Assembly: GCA_945865935.1 (NCBI GenBank)
Contig: CAMBFI010000022.1
Location: 1-42,133 of the forward strand
Origin: Bordetella parapertussis
Lineage (GTDB): Bacteria > Pseudomonadota > Gammaproteobacteria > Burkholderiales > Burkholderiaceae_B
Length of the DNA stretch: 42,133 nucleotides
Direction of reading: 5' to 3'
A program made the translations under genes and the position numbers. This document shows positions 27,945 to 36,745 of this stretch, piece after piece (the first letter of the stretch is position 1; each line of letters starts with the position of its first letter). The notes under the pieces are model-generated. The model was not told the DNA's origin. It made no database searches and saw only the letters and a list, made by a program, of their open reading frames with translations.

Positions 27945-27952
27945 TTTTAAGC

Positions 27953-28510
27953 ATGAAAACCGCACAAGAGCTGCGCGTAGGCAACGTCGTGATGGTTGGC
28001 AAAGATGCCGTCGTCGTGCAGCGCGCCGAATACAGCAAATCGGGCCGCAACGCCTCGGTCGTTAAACTCAAATTCAAAAATCTGCTGACTGGTTCGGGCA
28101 GTGAAACCGTATCCAAGGCCGACGAAAAGTACGAGGTCGTCGTGCTTGATCGCAAAGAGTGCACCTACTCATACTTTGCCGATCCGATGTATGTGTTTAT
28201 GGACGCCGACTTTAATCAGTACGAGATTGAGGCTGACAGTATGGGCGACGCACTGAACTACCTCGAAGAGGGCATGCCTGTAGAGGCTGTGTTCTATGAT
28301 GGCCGTGCGATTTCTGTTGAACTTCCTACGATGGTTGTTCGTGAAATCATTTACACCGAGCCAGCTGTGCGCGGTGACACCTCAGGTAAGGTGATGAAGC
28401 CCGCAAAAATCAATACAGGTCATGAGCTTCCCGTTCCACTTTTTTGCGCCATCGGCGACAAAATCGAAATCGATACACGTACCGGCGAATACCGTAGCCG
28501 TGTAATGTAA
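27953..28510 (+). CDS. efp: Elongation factor P, arginine (EarP) type
   Basis: Translation factor that binds between the P and E sites and speeds peptide bond formation at consecutive prolines. The 185 residues have the three-domain EF-P form, starting [15 protein letters not shown] and ending [17 protein letters not shown]. The loop tip has Arg at residue 32 (KSGRNAS), the acceptor of EarP rhamnosylation, rather than the lysine used by EpmA systems. A CGGAG site lies 8 nt before the ATG. A UUCG-capped terminator follows. Confidence 0.97.
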   Translation: MKTAQELRVGNVVMVGKDAVVVQRAEYSKSGRNASVVKLKFKNLLTGSGSETVSKADEKYEVVVLDRKECTYSYFADPMYVFMDADFNQYEIEADSMGDALNYLEEGMPVEAVFYDGRAISVELPTMVVREIIYTEPAVRGDTSGKVMKPAKINTGHELPVPLFCAIGDKIEIDTRTGEYRSRVM

Positions 28511-28530
28511 AAATCGGTCAGTGTTCGATT

Positions 28531-28560
28531 AAAAATAGCTCCTTCGGGAGCTATTTTTTT
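28531..28560 (+). terminator. Intrinsic terminator of efp
   Basis: A-tract and stem AATAGCTCC, tetraloop TTCG, complementary GGAGCTATT and a T-run. A textbook stem with a UUCG loop; the flanking A and T tracts could also serve the convergent small gene at 28572. Confidence 0.92.
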
Positions 28561-28571
28561 GTCTTGAGAGT

Positions 28572-28814
28572 CTAGAACAAGTTTGCAAGCTTTGCGATCG
28601 CACCGAGGACTGCGATCAAGCTCGTAAACTGCATGCCAATTACCCACACGAATTTGCGATCAACGTCAGCACGAAAATCTTGCTGTGTGCGATTGACCTC
28701 AGAGAACCTGCGATCCATATCGGATCGCAGCTCAGTAATCGAACGATCGAGACGATCGATTGATTTGGTGTGTTGCTGAACTAAAACTTCGAGCACGGTG
28801 ATACGTTTTTCCAT
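28572..28814 (-). CDS. Small coiled-coil protein with a C-terminal membrane helix
   Basis: The 80-residue protein has heptad-like N-terminal residues (about 1-55, including SIDRLDRSITELRSDMDRRFSEV) and a C-terminal hydrophobic helix (about 57-78). Such short coiled-coil/tail-anchored proteins are common in betaproteobacteria without a known role; a resemblance to XhlA-like or DUF1640-like proteins is only general. I chose the ATG at 28814; a TTG two codons upstream is possible. It has no strong ribosome site and no operon partner. Confidence 0.55.
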   Translation of the reverse strand: MEKRITVLEVLVQQHTKSIDRLDRSITELRSDMDRRFSEVNRTQQDFRADVDRKFVWVIGMQFTSLIAVLGAIAKLANLF

Positions 28815-28895
28815 ACGCAAATTTTAAGTGGACGCAATGATGAAAACAAGCGCAAAAGCCTGACAAACGCAGGTCTATCCACAAGAATTTTGTAA

Positions 28896-29153
28896 CTAGT
28901 TGTGTCGAGTCTTTTGCTCTAAATCAGTCAACCACAAGATGGCATGAACTCTTTCCGTGCCGCACATTTCCAGTGATGGCTGCAAACCACCACAAAAATG
29001 TGGGCGTTCGGGCTGACCAAACAACGCACATCGAAAGTCAGCCAAGAGCTGCACGCAAGGAACGCCTGCCGGCTTACCGTTAGGCATGCCTGGAATGGGG
29101 CTCGTAATGGAGGGCGCCACACAACAAGCGCCGCAGTCAGGACGGCAGTTCAC
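28896..29153 (-). CDS. YkgJ-family cysteine-cluster protein
   Basis: The 85-residue protein is rich in cysteines: [16 protein letters not shown] at the N-terminus, then PGVPCVQL, FRCALFG, HFCGGL and MCGTERV. This matches the YkgJ family, annotated as putative zinc- or iron-chelating proteins, with the typical phrase [18 protein letters not shown]. The start is GTG and overlaps the upstream DUF1178 stop by 4 nt (GTGA), so it is coupled to it. Function is not known. The family call is firm. Confidence 0.85.
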   Translation of the reverse strand: MNCRPDCGACCVAPSITSPIPGMPNGKPAGVPCVQLLADFRCALFGQPERPHFCGGLQPSLEMCGTERVHAILWLTDLEQKTRHN

Positions 29154-29641
29154 TGCAGTCGATCGGTATCCAGAAATTCAGGGAGGGCCACGATGGCAAT
29201 CCCCTCTTCTGCCAAGGCCTCACGCTCTTGCGGCGTGGCCGTACCGCGAATGGGCCGCTCATCAGACTCACCTTCATGAATGCGACGCGCTTCGTCCGCA
29301 AAACGATCGCCAACGTTTTCAGTCTTCCTGACAAACTCACGCATTTGCTGCATCACGGCTGCTTGGAGCTGTAAAAGTTGAGTCGACTCATTCGAAACCG
29401 CGACAGCATTGGACGAAGAGGTCGTTGCGGGCGCTTGCGTCTCGGACGGTGGTGGAACGTCGGAAAAGTGTCCAACATTGAGTCGCGGCGCGGACAGCCG
29501 CTTGGTAATCGTGGTGTCGTGGCACATCGGACAGCTGACTAAGCCTCGAGCCTGTTGTGCATCATAATCGTCGTGCGAGCCGAACCAACCCTCAAAAAGA
29601 TGGCTGTTTGCACACTGCAGATCGAAAACTTTGAGTCCCAT
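29150..29641 (-). CDS. DUF1178 family protein
   Basis: The 163-residue protein has the DUF1178 N-terminus [22 protein letters not shown] and a CPMC pair, together a probable zinc ribbon. A low-complexity Pro/Ser/Thr/Ala linker (about 65-85) follows. The C-terminal helical part is [23 protein letters not shown]. Role unknown; the zinc-ribbon start resembles small regulatory or nucleic-acid-binding proteins. It is the first gene of a pair with the YkgJ protein, both possibly metal-binding. Confidence 0.85.
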   Translation of the reverse strand: MGLKVFDLQCANSHLFEGWFGSHDDYDAQQARGLVSCPMCHDTTITKRLSAPRLNVGHFSDVPPPSETQAPATTSSSNAVAVSNESTQLLQLQAAVMQQMREFVRKTENVGDRFADEARRIHEGESDERPIRGTATPQEREALAEEGIAIVALPEFLDTDRLQ

Positions 29642-29682
29642 ACCCTTAATCTTGAGGCAAAACCGTACATTGCAAGGCCTTG

Positions 29683-29688
29683 AGTATA
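29683..29688 (-). promoter_or_regulatory. Possible -10 box for the DUF1178 gene
   Basis: Minus-strand TATACT lies about 42 nt before the DUF1178 ATG, in the 71-bp gap after the transporter operon. No convincing -35 is present. Confidence 0.3.
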
Positions 29689-29712
29689 CCGGAGCGCCTC
29701 ATCACAGCAGCA

Positions 29713-32700
29713 CTAAGCCAGTACATCCAAACGGGGAACGGCCGCCAGAAGCTCACGGGTCACCTGCTGGGATGGCGCCTGGAGCACTTGTTGTGCATCG
29801 CCAAGCTCGACGATTTTGCCAGAATCCATGACGGCGACACGATCTGCAAGATACTCAACCACCCCAAAATTATGGGTGATGAACAGATATGCCATACCGG
29901 TTTCTTTCTGTAGATCTGTCAGTAAATCCAGGATCTGGGCTTGGACCGATACATCCAGCGCAGACGTGGGTTCGTCCAAAATCAAAACGGCAGGCTCCAC
30001 CGCAAGTGCACGAGCGATCGCAATACGTTGACGCTGCCCCCCAGAAAACTCATGGGGATAGCGATCAGACGCATCCGCAGGTAAACCTACCCGCTCAAGG
30101 AGGTAGGCAATCCGCCGCGTCTGCTCAACACGATTCCATTCGGGACGTAAGGCCTCGATCCCTTCCTGCAAAATCGCACCCACACGCATTCTGGGATCGA
30201 GCGATGCATAGGGATCTTGGAAAACGATTTGAATCTGTCTACGTAGTGCGAGCAGAGTACGACCCGAGCAGGCCAAAATATTTGAACCACCTATCGTTGC
30301 CTCACCAGCGACCTCAGCATTCGAATCAAGCAAACGCAGTAGCGACTTTGCGACCGTTGTCTTGCCACAGCCCGAGGCCCCCACCAAGGCGAGTGTTTCA
30401 CCTGCGCGCAGTTCGAAGCTGACACCTTGCACGACGTCGTGATAACCAACCACTCGGCGCAACAGGCCTTTTCGTAAGGCATAACGTACTTGCAAATCCC
30501 GTACAGTCAAGCAGATTTCGCGCGGGGCTAGTGTCTGAAGATCAGCCGCCTGAGGAGCCGCTAACAAGCGCTCGCGACCAAGTGCCGAGAGTGGCCGTCC
30601 CCGCTTACTAAACGTTGGGATGGCATCGAACAATTCACGCGCATAGGCATGCTCTGGATTGCGAAAGAACTTCTCAGCCGAGGCAGTTTCAACCACCTCA
30701 CCATGCCGCATCAACGCAACCGTATCCGCAACATCTTTGACCACCGCTAAATCATGCGTGATGAGCAAAACGGCCATGCCAAGATCTTTCTGTATATCCG
30801 CCAACAATCTCAAGACCTGCGCTTGCACCGTCACATCGAGTGCGGTCGTGGGCTCATCGGCAATTAACAGCTCTGGCTCTGCGGCTAACGCAATCGCGAT
30901 CATGACTCTCTGTTTTTGCCCACCTGAGAATTGGAAAGGATAATCGTCCACACGCCGCTCGGGATCCGGGATCCCGACACGCGTCAGCCACTGAATCGCA
31001 CGCGCGCGTGCCGCCGATCCCCGAAGCGTCGTGTGCGCTTCGATGGCCTCAATAATCTGCTGACCGATTCGCATGACGGGATTCAGACTTGTTGCGGGCT
31101 CCTGGAAAATCATGCCCGCACGTCCACCACGCACATCGCGCATCGCGACCTCGGGTAATCCAAGCAACTCTGTTCCTTCCAGGACAACTCGCCCGCGCGT
31201 GACGCGCAGTGCCTCGGGCAACAAGCGCAGCAGCGCCATCGCCGTCATACTTTTACCAGAACCCGATTCGCCCACCAAGGCAAAGGTCTCGCCTCGCTGC
31301 ACCGTCAATGCTAGCGCCTTCACCGCGAGCTGGAAGCGCTCTTGGGTATCGATCGACACCTCTAACTCTGTGACACGAAGGACTGGCTGCGCTGCCTGCG
31401 AATGCTCATTTTGATCGGCTTGCGTCGCATCGGAGCTGATGGCCAGCCCCTCCTGACGAGAACCCACAGATCCTCGACGCATCCTGAAGGACCGCGTGCG
31501 CGGATCAAAGGCCTCACGCACCGCATCCGCAAAGAGATTGGCTGCCAATACCAAGGCAAGCATAAATAGAAACGCAGCGAGCAAGTTCCACCAGATCATC
31601 GGATCGCGCGACATTTCAAAGCGCGCTTTCTCAATCATCGAGCCAAAGGAGTTCATGCTTGGATCGACGCCAATGCCAAGGTAGGACAGCACGGCCTCGT
31701 ACAACACCAGCCCTGAGAACTCCAGGACCACCGTGATCAGGACGATATGCATCACATTGGGCAGCAGGTGGCGAGCCATGATACGCAAATTAGAAATACC
31801 AAACGCCCGCGCTGCTTGAACATACTCGAGTTCACGCAGCTTGAGTGACTCGGCACGCAAGAGACGACACAGACCAGCCCAGCCCGTTAGACCTAGGATC
31901 ATGCAGAGCAAGAATAAGCGTAGGTCAGCACGCTGCACCGAGGTCGGAAACAGTCCAGGATGCGTATCAATGTAGACCTGCATCATCAACACGCACGCCG
32001 CAATCAGCAACACACCAGGAATCGATGTCAGTGTGGTGTACACGTACTGAATCACATCATCGATCCAACCTTTAAAGTAGCCTGCCGCAATACCGAACAC
32101 GAGCGCCAGCGGCAACATGGCAATCGTCGTTAGACTGCCAATCACCCACGCGGTGCGGATACTCTTTAAGGCTTGCCACAAGACGTCGTTACCGGTGCGG
32201 TCCGTTCCGAGTACGTGATAGCCAGAAGCCAAGCCAACCACCGCGCCAAGCAACACACATACAAGCGTCGAAGTGATCAGAATCGCCCGCCAAGGGATCT
32301 CCGTTTCTCCGCGTAGCATCTGCTGCCAGTATTCACGACGCGATCCAGACGCGACACACAGCATGCGCAAGGCAATCAGCAACACCGCAAGCAAAGCCCC
32401 TCCAGCAACTCCCCCGGAGAGCCGCTTCAGTACATCGGCCAACCATTGCGATTCAGGCTCAGCAAGATGACGCCCACCAAACCGCAAGCGCGGAAAATCG
32501 CGTGTCGGTACGCCACCTTCCTGCAAGATGGTTTCTTTGGTGTACTGCAGCCACGACAACGGCGCCGAGTAGGTTTTTTCAGGCCGAACAAAGGCTGTGT
32601 CTTCTAGCAAGACGTCCAGCAAAGACACCACTTTGGGTGCGTATACCACCGCGCTTGCGCTGGCAGCCCCAGGAACGGGCGGCAGTCTTGGCTGAAAATG

Positions 32701-32895
32701 TATCGAATCTAATAACCCAACGACAACAAACAGCGTCAATACCACTGCCGAACACATCGCCGGCGTATGACGCGCGACTCGCCCCCAGGTCGCCCGCAGC
32801 GTACGCGAACGCGCGACGTACCATGCATAAGCAATCACGGCAGCAACCAGCGCAAACAACGCGGCATCGGTCCAGAGGAGAATAAATTTAGGCAT
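29713..32895 (-). CDS. Fused ABC peptide transporter: permease plus two ATPase domains (YejE-YejF-like)
   Basis: A single open frame of 1060 residues joins parts usually made by separate genes. Residues 1-475 are a YejE/DppC-like permease with extra N-terminal helices (about 8-28 and 48-66), a periplasmic insert, and the coupling-loop segment EYVQAARAFGISNLRIMARHLLPN. Residues 505-770 are ATPase 1 (Walker A GESGSGKS about 542-549, signature FSGGQKQR, Walker B LLIADEP). Residues 795-1060 are ATPase 2 (GASGCGKT about 839-846, EFSGGQRQR, LILDEP). All nucleotide-site motifs are intact, so it should be functional. It likely imports oligopeptides or peptide-like compounds. A GTG at 32901 overlapping the upstream stop (GTGA) is an alternative start. 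Confidence 0.9.
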   Translation of the reverse strand: MPKFILLWTDAALFALVAAVIAYAWYVARSRTLRATWGRVARHTPAMCSAVVLTLFVVVGLLDSIHFQPRLPPVPGAASASAVVYAPKVVSLLDVLLEDTAFVRPEKTYSAPLSWLQYTKETILQEGGVPTRDFPRLRFGGRHLAEPESQWLADVLKRLSGGVAGGALLAVLLIALRMLCVASGSRREYWQQMLRGETEIPWRAILITSTLVCVLLGAVVGLASGYHVLGTDRTGNDVLWQALKSIRTAWVIGSLTTIAMLPLALVFGIAAGYFKGWIDDVIQYVYTTLTSIPGVLLIAACVLMMQVYIDTHPGLFPTSVQRADLRLFLLCMILGLTGWAGLCRLLRAESLKLRELEYVQAARAFGISNLRIMARHLLPNVMHIVLITVVLEFSGLVLYEAVLSYLGIGVDPSMNSFGSMIEKARFEMSRDPMIWWNLLAAFLFMLALVLAANLFADAVREAFDPRTRSFRMRRGSVGSRQEGLAISSDATQADQNEHSQAAQPVLRVTELEVSIDTQERFQLAVKALALTVQRGETFALVGESGSGKSMTAMALLRLLPEALRVTRGRVVLEGTELLGLPEVAMRDVRGGRAGMIFQEPATSLNPVMRIGQQIIEAIEAHTTLRGSAARARAIQWLTRVGIPDPERRVDDYPFQFSGGQKQRVMIAIALAAEPELLIADEPTTALDVTVQAQVLRLLADIQKDLGMAVLLITHDLAVVKDVADTVALMRHGEVVETASAEKFFRNPEHAYARELFDAIPTFSKRGRPLSALGRERLLAAPQAADLQTLAPREICLTVRDLQVRYALRKGLLRRVVGYHDVVQGVSFELRAGETLALVGASGCGKTTVAKSLLRLLDSNAEVAGEATIGGSNILACSGRTLLALRRQIQIVFQDPYASLDPRMRVGAILQEGIEALRPEWNRVEQTRRIAYLLERVGLPADASDRYPHEFSGGQRQRIAIARALAVEPAVLILDEPTSALDVSVQAQILDLLTDLQKETGMAYLFITHNFGVVEYLADRVAVMDSGKIVELGDAQQVLQAPSQQVTRELLAAVPRLDVLA

Positions 32896-32897
32896 GA

Positions 32898-33875
32898 TCA
32901 CTCGAACCGTACGCGCGGGTCAGCGAGCGTGTAAGAAATATCGGCCAAAATCAGACCTAGTATGTAGAGCGCAGAGCCCAAAAATACCATCGCGCGCACC
33001 ACTGAAAAATCTTGTCCACTAATAGCGTCAATGGTGTAGCTGCCCAGCCCAGGTATCCCAAAGAACGACTCTGAAATTAAACTTCCCATAAAAAGCAAAG
33101 GCAAAGCCGACACCGCGCCTGTCAGAATAGGCAACATCGCGTTACGCAAGACGTGTTTAAACAAAATGGCGCGCTCACTCAAACCTTTCGCACGCGCGGT
33201 GCGCACATAGTCCTTACCGACCTCTTCCAGAAATAAACTACGCAAAAACCGTGCCTCGGGACCCAAGCGCGCAATCACGGCGACTAAGACAGGTAGGGCT
33301 AAAAATTTCAGCGTATCCCATCCGCCCGCAAACCCCGAATAGGGCACCAGACGTAGCAGCTTAGAGAACAACCACTGCCCAGCGATGATATAGAAGAGGC
33401 CAGAGATCGATAGCATGACAACACACAACACAACACCCCAAAAATCTAGATGTGTCGTTCTAAAAAACACCAGAAGCAACGCAAACGCAATACTCACGAG
33501 CAGACCCAGAATGAACGTCGGGATCGCTAGCGCAAGACTTGGCCACATTCGCTTACCAATCTCGCGTCCAATATCCCTGCCTTCATCCGAGGCGCCGAAA
33601 TCAAATTTAAGCAGTGGCACCGAGCGTTGATAAAAAATAGTGTCGGTATATTTCGCGAGCCCGCTCTGTTGCGTGTTGACGAAAAGTGGCTTGTCATAAC
33701 CGCGTTCTGCTTTCCACTTCGCAATCGCATCCGTACTCACGCGTTGCCCGCCAATCGCCAGTCGCGCCATATCGTCTGGGGTGTTCACCGCAAAAAATAG
33801 CACAAAGGTGAAGAGATTGACCCCTATCAAGATCAACACACCATACAACAGACGACGCACAACATAGCCGATCAT
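32898..33875 (-). CDS. ABC peptide transporter permease (YejB-like)
   Basis: Membrane permease of 325 residues in the DppB/OppB class. The N-terminal MIGYVVRRLLYGVLILIGVNLFTF is typical. About six hydrophobic segments are present. The EAA coupling loop KDYVRTARAKGLSERAILFKHVLRNA and the C-terminal DPRVRFE fit. The large periplasmic region (about 35-100) resembles the YejB subgroup. It overlaps the binding-protein gene by 4 nt (ATGA) and meets the fused permease/ATPase at its own stop. It probably pairs with the permease half of that fusion. Confidence 0.92.
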   Translation of the reverse strand: MIGYVVRRLLYGVLILIGVNLFTFVLFFAVNTPDDMARLAIGGQRVSTDAIAKWKAERGYDKPLFVNTQQSGLAKYTDTIFYQRSVPLLKFDFGASDEGRDIGREIGKRMWPSLALAIPTFILGLLVSIAFALLLVFFRTTHLDFWGVVLCVVMLSISGLFYIIAGQWLFSKLLRLVPYSGFAGGWDTLKFLALPVLVAVIARLGPEARFLRSLFLEEVGKDYVRTARAKGLSERAILFKHVLRNAMLPILTGAVSALPLLFMGSLISESFFGIPGLGSYTIDAISGQDFSVVRAMVFLGSALYILGLILADISYTLADPRVRFE

Positions 33876-36100
33876 TTTGAAGCCTCCGCTGGATCACCCA
33901 TCGCATTCTGTTGAGCTTGAGCGCGCAGCGCGCGCCACGCAGGCCAAATCAGTAAACCCAGCAAACCAAACAGAACGAGCAGCGGCCACCAGACAGGCGG
34001 GTTCCATTCGGCTATTTTTTTACTGCGCAAATCACTGTCGACCTTCATGTACTGCAAGGTATTGCGCACCATCTGTGTGGGCTTGGCATTGCCTACCCAT
34101 TGCTGGAAGGCTCCACCTGACTTGGGAAACAAACCAAACATCCAGGGTGCATCTTCTTGTACGATTTTTGTCATCTGTGCGATGAGCTGCTCTTTTTCTG
34201 GGCCATCCGGCAGGTCTCGCATTTTTTCAAACAATGCGTCGTATTCAGCATTGACATAGTTCGATGCGTTCTCTCCGCCCTTCTCTGCTTTCACGTTGGG
34301 GCCGTACAACAAGAACAGAAAGTTTTCAGCGTCGGGGTAGTCAGCGACCCATCCCCACATATACATTTGCGCGACACCACGCGCCATCTTCTCTTGAAAG
34401 CGGTTGTAGTCGGTCGAGCGAATATCTAGCTGCACGTCGATCTGTGCAAACTGCCTACGCATCCAATCCAAGGTCGGGCTAGACCCTCCCGCGCCGCTCG
34501 CGGAGTCGAAATACAACACGAGTGGTTCACCCGTCGTGGCATGACGACCGTTCGGATAACCTGCCTCGGCTAACAACCGTCGCGCCTGATCCAGTGATTT
34601 TCGCTTCGCTTTCCCATCGATGACGTCGTAGACCACTGGATTGATGCCGCCGACGCCAGACTGGTAGCCAAGGATCCCAGGAGGAACAGGACCATACGCA
34701 ACCTGCGCCTGATCGTTCTGGAAAATCGCAACAAACTCTTCCCAATTAAAGGCGATACTTAGCGCCTGACGCAGCTTGCGATTACGCACTTGCTGCTCTG
34801 GGGTGTCGCCACGGCCCACAACTGGATCGCGCCAGTTAAAACCAAAGTACTGCATCTGCGCCTCAACCGTGGTTGGCAACTGTATGCCGTGCTTGGCATA
34901 CAGAGCTGCCTTTTCTGTTGAGTCTGACGCCGCGACAAGCATCGCGACACCGGTATCGCCACGATCAACTTGCGGTATGTCGTAATACCCTTGCATGAAT
35001 TTTCCCTGCAAGGGAATACTTTCTTTTTCTATATTGAAGACGATGCGATCAATAAACGGCGTCATCTTTCCGCAATCGTCTAATAAGCCTTTCGCGCGAT
35101 CAGCAGCCTCCCCTTCGCACGGATAGGCCTCACCGCGAAAATTCGGGTTGCGCGACAATACATGGCGCCGATTCTGAATGGACTCCGTCAACATATAAGG
35201 TCCTGTCCCAACCGGCCAGTTATTGAGCGTGAGATTGCGCTGTGCCATACCAGGCTGACTATAGAAACGATCGGACTCCCAAGGAATGGGAGCCACAAAG
35301 GTCATCGCCAACCAATACTTAAATTGTGGGTACAACCCTTTCACACGAATCCGCAACGTGTATTCATCAAGCGCTTCCACACCAGAGAAGCCCACACTGC
35401 GCAAATCCAACCAGGGCAAATCACGCGAGCCAAGAGGCACGTCTTTACGAAGCTCGGCGTCGATCTCTCTCAAGCGACTGCCATACTCTTTCATGCCAAC
35501 GACATGTTGGGCGAGCGTTGAAAAAATCGGCGACGCTACCCGTGGACTAGCCAAACGGCGAATCGCATAGACATAGTCATGCGCGGTCAACTCTCGCGTA
35601 CCCTGTTGCGCAAAATCGCTGATCACAAATTTTTCAGTCAGCTGCTCTTGCGTCAAGGGCCAATAGCTATAACGACCATCCGACTGACGCGCAAACACAG
35701 GATGCGGCTGATACTGAATTCCCTTGCGTAAAGGGATATCGTAAATACTCTCTGCAATATCCTTCGGCGCAGCATCGGCGCCTAGCTTATTGCCTTGCTT
35801 ATCGACATAGGTCGGTTCAGCGACCTCAAGCGCCGTGCGCGGAATCAACTCGTACGGACGCTTTAGATAATGGTAGCCATAAAGCGGTTCATAAATGTTA
35901 TAGGTGTACGGAGTCTCGTCCGTCGAGTATGAGCGCGCTGGATCAAGATACTTGGGCGATCTCTGTGTAAACGCGGTGTAAAGCACGTTTTTAGTTTCAG
36001 CACCTGCTGCATAAGGGCTGTTAATGGGTGAGTCTATACCTTGCGGGCCACAGCCCACCAGCGCAACGCAACACGTCAGCGCAGCGCAGAGGTTTTTCAC
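33872..36100 (-). CDS. Peptide-binding lipoprotein of the ABC transporter, with a C-terminal membrane helix
   Basis: SBP_bac_5-family solute receptor of 742 residues, longer than the roughly 530-620 usual for the family. A short signal ends in the lipobox LVGC with the lipidated Cys at residue 17. Family segments are SPKYLDPARSYSTDETPYTYNIYEPLYG (conserved parts), NNWPVGTGPYML, VRNRKLRQALSIAFNWEEF and RMLWG-like MYMWGWVADYPDAENF. Unusually, the C-terminus holds a hydrophobic helix (about 704-725, WWPLLVLFGLLGLLIW) followed by a basic tail. The start is GTG at 36098-36100, overlapping the nuclease stop by 4 nt (GTGA). Confidence 0.9.
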   Translation of the reverse strand: MKNLCAALTCCVALVGCGPQGIDSPINSPYAAGAETKNVLYTAFTQRSPKYLDPARSYSTDETPYTYNIYEPLYGYHYLKRPYELIPRTALEVAEPTYVDKQGNKLGADAAPKDIAESIYDIPLRKGIQYQPHPVFARQSDGRYSYWPLTQEQLTEKFVISDFAQQGTRELTAHDYVYAIRRLASPRVASPIFSTLAQHVVGMKEYGSRLREIDAELRKDVPLGSRDLPWLDLRSVGFSGVEALDEYTLRIRVKGLYPQFKYWLAMTFVAPIPWESDRFYSQPGMAQRNLTLNNWPVGTGPYMLTESIQNRRHVLSRNPNFRGEAYPCEGEAADRAKGLLDDCGKMTPFIDRIVFNIEKESIPLQGKFMQGYYDIPQVDRGDTGVAMLVAASDSTEKAALYAKHGIQLPTTVEAQMQYFGFNWRDPVVGRGDTPEQQVRNRKLRQALSIAFNWEEFVAIFQNDQAQVAYGPVPPGILGYQSGVGGINPVVYDVIDGKAKRKSLDQARRLLAEAGYPNGRHATTGEPLVLYFDSASGAGGSSPTLDWMRRQFAQIDVQLDIRSTDYNRFQEKMARGVAQMYMWGWVADYPDAENFLFLLYGPNVKAEKGGENASNYVNAEYDALFEKMRDLPDGPEKEQLIAQMTKIVQEDAPWMFGLFPKSGGAFQQWVGNAKPTQMVRNTLQYMKVDSDLRSKKIAEWNPPVWWPLLVLFGLLGLLIWPAWRALRAQAQQNAMGDPAEASK

Positions 36101-36681
36101 TTGCACTTCTTGTCTTTCCAACACACAACACGCCATTCCCAAGGCGCTACCGCACCGGCCTCAGCCCAAAGACCAAGCTTCTTTTTTTGCGCATCGCTTT
36201 GAATGCCCACTAAAGTCTTATCGCGCAGAAACTTACCTTTCGCATGCTGGTTAGCCCAGGCCATCCCGTCTTGCACCTGCAAACGATTCGCGGTTGTGCC
36301 GTTTGCAGGCACATCACAGACATCTCGGCCGTAGTGATCTTTCTCATAACAGGTCAGGGTCAATGTTTTGCCTGCAACATAGTCTGCTAGATTTTTGCGC
36401 GAGGCCTCGCCAAACGGCTGGCCGGGGCGATCGCTGCCATGGCTGGTTTCCGGCGCATCGATGCTTGCCAAGCGAATACGGTGCTGGGTTTTATCCACCA
36501 GCAGATTAATCGTGTCGCCATCGGAGACCTGCACGACCTTACCCGTCAGTGCATATTGCCCTGCACCTTGCGCGACAACCGAACCCGAGAGCGCACACAG
36601 GCTCATTGCAGTCACGGTCAGCGTGGCGAGCGCGAGCCTACGCATCGTATTGAGATAGGGGTTTTTCTGCGAAGTTTTCAT
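36097..36681 (-). CDS. Exported thermonuclease-family (SNase-like) nuclease
   Basis: The 194-residue protein has an N-terminal signal peptide (MRRLALATLTVTAMSLCALSG within residues 13-33, ending near VVAQG) and a staphylococcal-nuclease OB-fold domain. The expected catalytic positions are visible in DGDTINLL (Ca-binding Asp), HRIRLASIDAPE (Arg, Asp and Glu) and YGRDVC (second Arg). A C-terminal CWKDKKC cysteine pair may form a disulfide. It should act in the periplasm or outside the cell. First gene of an operon with the peptide transporter. The ATG at 36681 and an internal ATG at 36645 are both possible; neither has a clear ribosome site. Confidence 0.88.
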   Translation of the reverse strand: MKTSQKNPYLNTMRRLALATLTVTAMSLCALSGSVVAQGAGQYALTGKVVQVSDGDTINLLVDKTQHRIRLASIDAPETSHGSDRPGQPFGEASRKNLADYVAGKTLTLTCYEKDHYGRDVCDVPANGTTANRLQVQDGMAWANQHAKGKFLRDKTLVGIQSDAQKKKLGLWAEAGAVAPWEWRVVCWKDKKCK

Positions 36682-36745
36682 TTAAGTTATTGATTTATTT
36701 AATATTTACAAGAGAAATGCCACAAGCTTTAGAGCGAATTGTCGA

